DNA of 9,331 bases. It comes from Ignavibacteriales bacterium. GTDB taxonomy: Bacteria; Bacteroidota; Ignavibacteria; Ignavibacteriales; Ignavibacteriaceae. The notes under the pieces were generated by a model. The model saw only the letters and a program-made list of their open reading frames with translations, was not told the origin of the DNA and did no database searches. Both the position numbers and the translations under genes were made by a program. Each line of letters starts with the position of its first letter. Position 1 is the stretch's first letter. Positions 6,300 through 9,331 of this stretch are shown here, piece by piece. The DNA lies in NCBI GenBank assembly GCA_027349615.1, contig DAIEML010000082.1, forward strand, positions 1 to 9,331. Reading direction: 5' to 3'.

Positions 6300-7508
6300 A
6301 TGAAAGTATTAGTATTAAATTGCGGAAGTTCTTCAATAAAATATCAATTCATTGATACAGTCGAAAAAACTGCACTTGCAAAAGGTCTTGTTGAAAGAAT
6401 AGGAATGAGCAGTGCTGTACTATCTCATTCGCGGTATGACGGCGATACAATTAAAATAGTTGGTGAAATATTAGATCATCAAATTGCAGTTGAGTATGTC
6501 CTTGGAGTTATGCTTAGTAAAAATCATGGAGTAATTGATAATAAAAATGATATAGAAGCAGTAGGACACCGAGTTGTTCACGGAGGTGAAACATTTACTG
6601 GTTCAGTATTAATAACAGATGAAGTTATTCAAGTTTTGCAGGATAACATTGAATTAGCTCCTCTTCATAATCCGCCAAATTTAAAAGGTATTCAAGCAGT
6701 AAAAAGAATTTTGCCGGATACACCGCAGGTTGGTGTTTTCGATACTGCTTTTCATACAAAAATGCCTCCCAAAGCATTTCTATACGGAATACCATATGAG
6801 CTTTACAAAAAATATAAGATTAGAAGATACGGCTTTCATGGAACTTCTCATTTATATGTTTCAAACAAAGCTGCAGAAATATTAGGGAAGAAACTTGAAG
6901 ATTTGAAAATTGTAACTGCTCATCTTGGAAACGGATGCAGCATGGCGGCAATTGATAAGGGAATTTCTGTTGACACAACAATGGGCTTCACTCCACTGGA
7001 AGGATTATTGATGGGCACCAGAAGCGGTGATTTAGATCCTTCATTAATTCTTTACATTATGGGCAAGGAAGGTTTATCATTAAATGAGGCAGGTACTTTA
7101 TTAAACAAACACAGCGGGCTTATCGGCATCAGCGGTGAAAGCAGCGATATGCGTGAAATTCAAAAAGCTATTTCCGAAGGACATAAACGCTCAACTTATG
7201 CATTTGAAATTTTTTGTTATAGAATTAAAAAATATCTTGGCTCGTATGCCGCAGCAATGGGCGGTTTAGATGCATTCATTTTTACCGGCGGAATTGGAGA
7301 AAATTCAGCTGAAGTTAGAGAAGAAGTTTGTAAGAACCTTGAAGTTCTCGGAATTGAAATTGATTTAGAAAAAAATAAAAATAAAGATTTGATCATTTCT
7401 TCAGATAAATCAAAAGTTAAAGTAATGCGCATTCCAACTAATGAAGAGCTTGTAATCGCTATGGATACAAGCCGTATTGTTGAAGAGATTCAAGTAAAGG
7501 CTAATTAA
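6300..7508 (+). CDS. ackA: Acetate kinase
   Basis: The 402-residue enzyme of the ASKHA fold catalyses acetyl phosphate + ADP to acetate + ATP, reversibly, in the cytoplasm. All active-site residues of the Methanosarcina enzyme appear, and at the same numbers up to 331: N7 and S10/S12 (LNCGSSS), R91 (GHRVVHGG), H123, D148 (FDTAFH), H180 (GFHGTSH), N211 (HLGNG), R241 (GTRSGD), R285 and G331 (FTGGIGEN); the C-terminal Glu is E382 or E383. Full length for the family (about 400). Butyrate kinase is shorter (about 355) and differs in these motifs, so it is less likely. No phosphotransacetylase gene is in the window. Its position just downstream of a 3-hydroxyacyl-CoA dehydrogenase suggests a role in recovering ATP from acyl-CoA breakdown or fermentation, or in acetate use in reverse. 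Confidence 0.97.
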   Translation: MKVLVLNCGSSSIKYQFIDTVEKTALAKGLVERIGMSSAVLSHSRYDGDTIKIVGEILDHQIAVEYVLGVMLSKNHGVIDNKNDIEAVGHRVVHGGETFTGSVLITDEVIQVLQDNIELAPLHNPPNLKGIQAVKRILPDTPQVGVFDTAFHTKMPPKAFLYGIPYELYKKYKIRRYGFHGTSHLYVSNKAAEILGKKLEDLKIVTAHLGNGCSMAAIDKGISVDTTMGFTPLEGLLMGTRSGDLDPSLILYIMGKEGLSLNEAGTLLNKHSGLIGISGESSDMREIQKAISEGHKRSTYAFEIFCYRIKKYLGSYAAAMGGLDAFIFTGGIGENSAEVREEVCKNLEVLGIEIDLEKNKNKDLIISSDKSKVKVMRIPTNEELVIAMDTSRIVEEIQVKAN

Positions 7509-7534
7509 TTATTTTCCTAAAACATTAATTAATT
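7503..7534 (+). terminator. AT-only hairpin at the end of ackA
   Basis: AATTAATTA (7503-7511) pairs with TAATTAATT (7526-7534) around a 14-base loop; the arm contains the ackA stop codon. It has no G-C pairs and no T-run behind it, so it may be chance in AT-rich DNA. Confidence 0.2.
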
Positions 7535-7666
7535 CAAAATGATTTCGCATTGATTTATCTCATTTCATAATCTCTAAATAATTAGATAATTGAATTTATA
7601 CCAAAAATTTTATACTCTTAATTATTATTTTTCAAACTTATATTACTAAGTAAATAAATGATGAGT

Positions 7667-7670
7667 GAGG
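7667..7670 (+). promoter_or_regulatory. Shine-Dalgarno GAGG deciding the SDR start
   Basis: GAGG lies 7 bases before the ATG at 7678. Two other ATGs just upstream (7658 and 7661) are out of frame, so 7678 is the right start. In the 169-base gap before it, TTGAAT (7590-7595) with TATACT (7611-7616) is a weak promoter-like pair with a short 15-base spacer. Confidence 0.65.
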
Positions 7671-7677
7671 AAATAAA

Positions 7678-8469
7678 ATGGATTTTGGCATTAAAGGAAA
7701 AGTTGCTTTAATTACCGCATCCAGTAAAGGCATTGGCCGTGCAGTTGCAGAATCACTAGCAGAAGAAGGCTGCAGCATTGCTATTTGTTCTAGAAATAAA
7801 GAAGAACTAATTAAAACTGCTACAGAAATTAAAAAGAAATTTGGAACGGAACCGGTTTGGAGTGTCTGCGATCTTAATCAAATTAAAGATATTGAGACAA
7901 CAGTTGAATCAGTTAAAAAAATATTTGGGAAAATAGATATACTTATTAATAACTGCGGCGGCCCCGACCCTGGATATTTTCAACAGCTTGGTGATAAAAA
8001 TTGGCAATCAGCATTTGAACAAGTTTTATTAAGCGTTGTTAGATTTTGCAATTTAATTGTTCCAGATATGATTTTGAAAGAATGGGGAAGAATAATTAAT
8101 ATAACTTCAATTACCGTTAAACAACCGTTGGATAATTTGATGCTTTCAAATTCATTGCGAAGCGGAGTGGTTGGATTTGCAAAGACTTTAAGCAATGAAG
8201 TTGCAAAGTATAATATAACTGTTAATAATGTTGCTCCAGGTTATACTCTTACTAATCGTATCTACGATTTAGCAGTAAATAAAGGAAAGCTAGTTGGAAA
8301 ATCTCACGAAGAAGTATTAGCAGAAATGGCAAAAGAAATCCCAATGAACAGGTTAGCCGGCCCAGAGGAAATTGCATCGGCAATTATTTTTCTTTCTTCT
8401 AAACAAGCCGGGTATATTACCGGCAACACTATTCAAGTAGACGGCGGATTAAATAAAGGTTTGTACTAA
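7678..8469 (+). CDS. SDR family oxidoreductase, BKR-like subgroup with atypical active site
   Basis: The 263-residue protein has the single-domain Rossmann fold of short-chain dehydrogenases. The cofactor motif TASSKGIG (13-20) replaces the usual TGxxxGIG, R39 follows beta-2, and NNCGG (91-95) stands for NNAG. Ser144 sits where the catalytic serine lies (NITS). The usual YxxxK is replaced by SNSLR (157-161), so Tyr becomes Ser157 and Lys becomes Arg161. NNVAPGY (183-189) and the C-terminal IQVDGG are normal. The set of changes matches the 'BKR_like_SDR_like' subgroup, known for an imperfect NAD motif and catalytic tetrad, so this is a family trait and not recent damage. FabG-type activity should therefore not be assumed; the substrate is unknown. 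The FAD-dependent dehydrogenase follows after 37 bases and may be in the same transcript. Confidence 0.9.
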   Translation: MDFGIKGKVALITASSKGIGRAVAESLAEEGCSIAICSRNKEELIKTATEIKKKFGTEPVWSVCDLNQIKDIETTVESVKKIFGKIDILINNCGGPDPGYFQQLGDKNWQSAFEQVLLSVVRFCNLIVPDMILKEWGRIINITSITVKQPLDNLMLSNSLRSGVVGFAKTLSNEVAKYNITVNNVAPGYTLTNRIYDLAVNKGKLVGKSHEEVLAEMAKEIPMNRLAGPEEIASAIIFLSSKQAGYITGNTIQVDGGLNKGLY

Positions 8470-8480
8470 TTTATTTAATT

Positions 8481-8496
8481 TCCTCAAAACAGAGGA
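8481..8496 (+). promoter_or_regulatory. Hairpin that can hide the ribosome site of the FAD dehydrogenase gene
   Basis: TCCTC (8481-8485) pairs perfectly with GAGGA (8492-8496) around AAAACA. GAGGA is the Shine-Dalgarno of the gene starting at 8507 (10-base spacing). The 5-bp stem would block it unless ribosomes or a partner open it. It is short, so the effect may be slight. Confidence 0.4.
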
Positions 8497-8506
8497 CAAT
8501 ATTTTC

Positions 8507-9331
8507 ATGATAAAGCAGCTCGAAATAATTTTGTCTCCAGAGAATCTTAACAATAAAGAAGAATTAAAAAATACTGCCGCAAAAATATTAAAATGTTCTG
8601 CGGATGAAATAAAGGCTGTTGTTATAAAAAAAAGATCAATTGATGCAAGAAGATCACCAATTTTTAGGTTACTCTGCAATGTTTATTTAAATGAAAATCC
8701 TGCCGAAGAAAATAATATTATAAACTACACTCCAGTCAAAAATAAGAAGAAAGTATTAATCGTCGGATTCGGTCCAGGCGGCATGTTTGCAGCTCTTCGC
8801 CTTATAGAACTTGGAATAAAACCAATAGTTTTTGAAAGAGGAAAAGATGTTCAATCAAGACGTAAAGACTTAAAGGCAATTCAACAAGAACATCAAGTAA
8901 ATCCCAATTCCAATTATTGCTTCGGCGAAGGCGGTGCGGGAACGTATAGCGATGGTAAGCTTTATACAAGATCAACAAAGCGCGGCGATGTGAATAAAAT
9001 TTTAAATATTTTTGTTCAGCACGGCGCTGATTCTGAAATTTTAGTTGACGCACATCCGCATATCGGTTCAAATAAACTTCCTAAAATTGTTAAAGCAATT
9101 AGAGAAACAATTATTAATTGCGGAGGAGAAATTCATTTTAATTCTCGTGTGACTGATTTTAAAATTAAAGACGGGAAAATTTTCGGATTAGTTGTAAATG
9201 GTCAAGAAGAATATGATGGTGATGCGATAATAATTTCAACCGGTCATTCCGCAAGAGATATTATTTATCTTCTTCACAATAATAATATTGAACTCGAACA
9301 AAAGCCATTTGCGATGGGAGTGCGGATAGAA
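8507..9331 (+). CDS. FAD-dependent dehydrogenase, COG2509 type (3' end outside window)
   Basis: The visible 275 codons run open to the window edge. Residues 1-75 form a small N-terminal domain typical of this family (KKRSIDARR, 41-49). Residues 82-110 are the FAD-binding unit: VLIVGFGPGG (83-92) with E110 (VFERG) ending the second strand. The stretch FGEGGAGTYSDGKLYTRS (139-156) is the strongest family mark of the uncharacterised NAD/FAD-utilising dehydrogenases (COG2509), followed by the segment with DAHPHIGSNKLP (181-192) and ISTGHSARD (243-251), the second FAD-contact motif. No signal peptide is present, so it is probably cytoplasmic. Full members are about 520 residues, so roughly half is seen. 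Physiological substrate and partner are unknown for this family. The start is backed by AGAGGA at 8491-8496. Confidence 0.92.
   Translation, partial: MIKQLEIILSPENLNNKEELKNTAAKILKCSADEIKAVVIKKRSIDARRSPIFRLLCNVYLNENPAEENNIINYTPVKNKKKVLIVGFGPGGMFAALRLIELGIKPIVFERGKDVQSRRKDLKAIQQEHQVNPNSNYCFGEGGAGTYSDGKLYTRSTKRGDVNKILNIFVQHGADSEILVDAHPHIGSNKLPKIVKAIRETIINCGGEIHFNSRVTDFKIKDGKIFGLVVNGQEEYDGDAIIISTGHSARDIIYLLHNNNIELEQKPFAMGVRIE

Noticed and set aside
6300..7508. Butyrate kinase as an alternative identity, prompted by the hydroxybutyryl-CoA dehydrogenase-like neighbour
   Set aside because: Length and residue-by-residue match to acetate kinase (R91, D148, H180, R241, R285) favour ackA.
1..9331. CRISPR arrays, tRNA or rRNA genes, and complete insertion sequences
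   Set aside because: I saw no regularly spaced repeats, no cloverleaf or rRNA-like conserved segments, and no intact transposase with terminal repeats.

Overview
The window looks like a chromosomal segment from an AT-rich bacterium of the Bacteroidota/Ignavibacteriota/Chlorobiota assemblage. The best evidence is a protein ending in a textbook type IX secretion (T9SS type A) sorting domain, with the NYPNPFNP...LGQ...SGIYFYKL pattern usual in Ignavibacteria. A TAnnTTTG-type promoter box lies ahead of one operon. Several genes also have recognisable Shine-Dalgarno sequences. The lineage is inferred from motifs only.

Layout. (1) 1-599, + strand: the 3' part of a gene I do not recognise, ending inside a strong hairpin that is also the terminator of the convergent gene. 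(2) 641-2170, - strand: a secreted, Met/Gly/Asn-rich T9SS cargo protein built from a tandem duplicated domain, a third beta-rich region and the sorting domain. (3) 2171-3335: about 1.16 kb with no intact gene but not empty. On the - strand I can read two decayed genes: the end of an outer-membrane beta-barrel protein (2405-2745, frameshifted) and the C-terminal half of what looks like an AbiEii-family nucleotidyltransferase (2746-3167, with an internal stop and no start). There is also a possible REP-like inverted repeat. (4) 3336-5095, +: a translationally coupled ABC-2 type exporter pair (ATPase, then permease). (5) 5336-7508, +: a 3-hydroxyacyl-CoA dehydrogenase followed after 25 bp by acetate kinase (ackA), a likely acyl-CoA/fermentation operon, preceded by overlapping sigma54-like and sigma70-like promoter motifs. 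(6) 7678-9331, +: an atypical SDR of the BKR-like type lacking the YxxxK motif, then the 5' part of a COG2509-type FAD-dependent dehydrogenase cut by the window end.

How the genes relate. The dehydrogenase and acetate kinase fit short-chain acyl-CoA metabolism with ATP recovery from acyl phosphate. The SDR and the flavoprotein may form a second short transcription unit. The exporter substrate cannot be told from sequence. The left part (partial gene, T9SS protein, decayed genes) behaves like an accessory region, while the right part is ordinary metabolism.

I do not see a clear new multi-gene system. The most useful second looks are the duplicated Met-rich T9SS protein, the catalytic-site substitutions in the two dehydrogenases, and the decayed genes in the apparently empty stretch.
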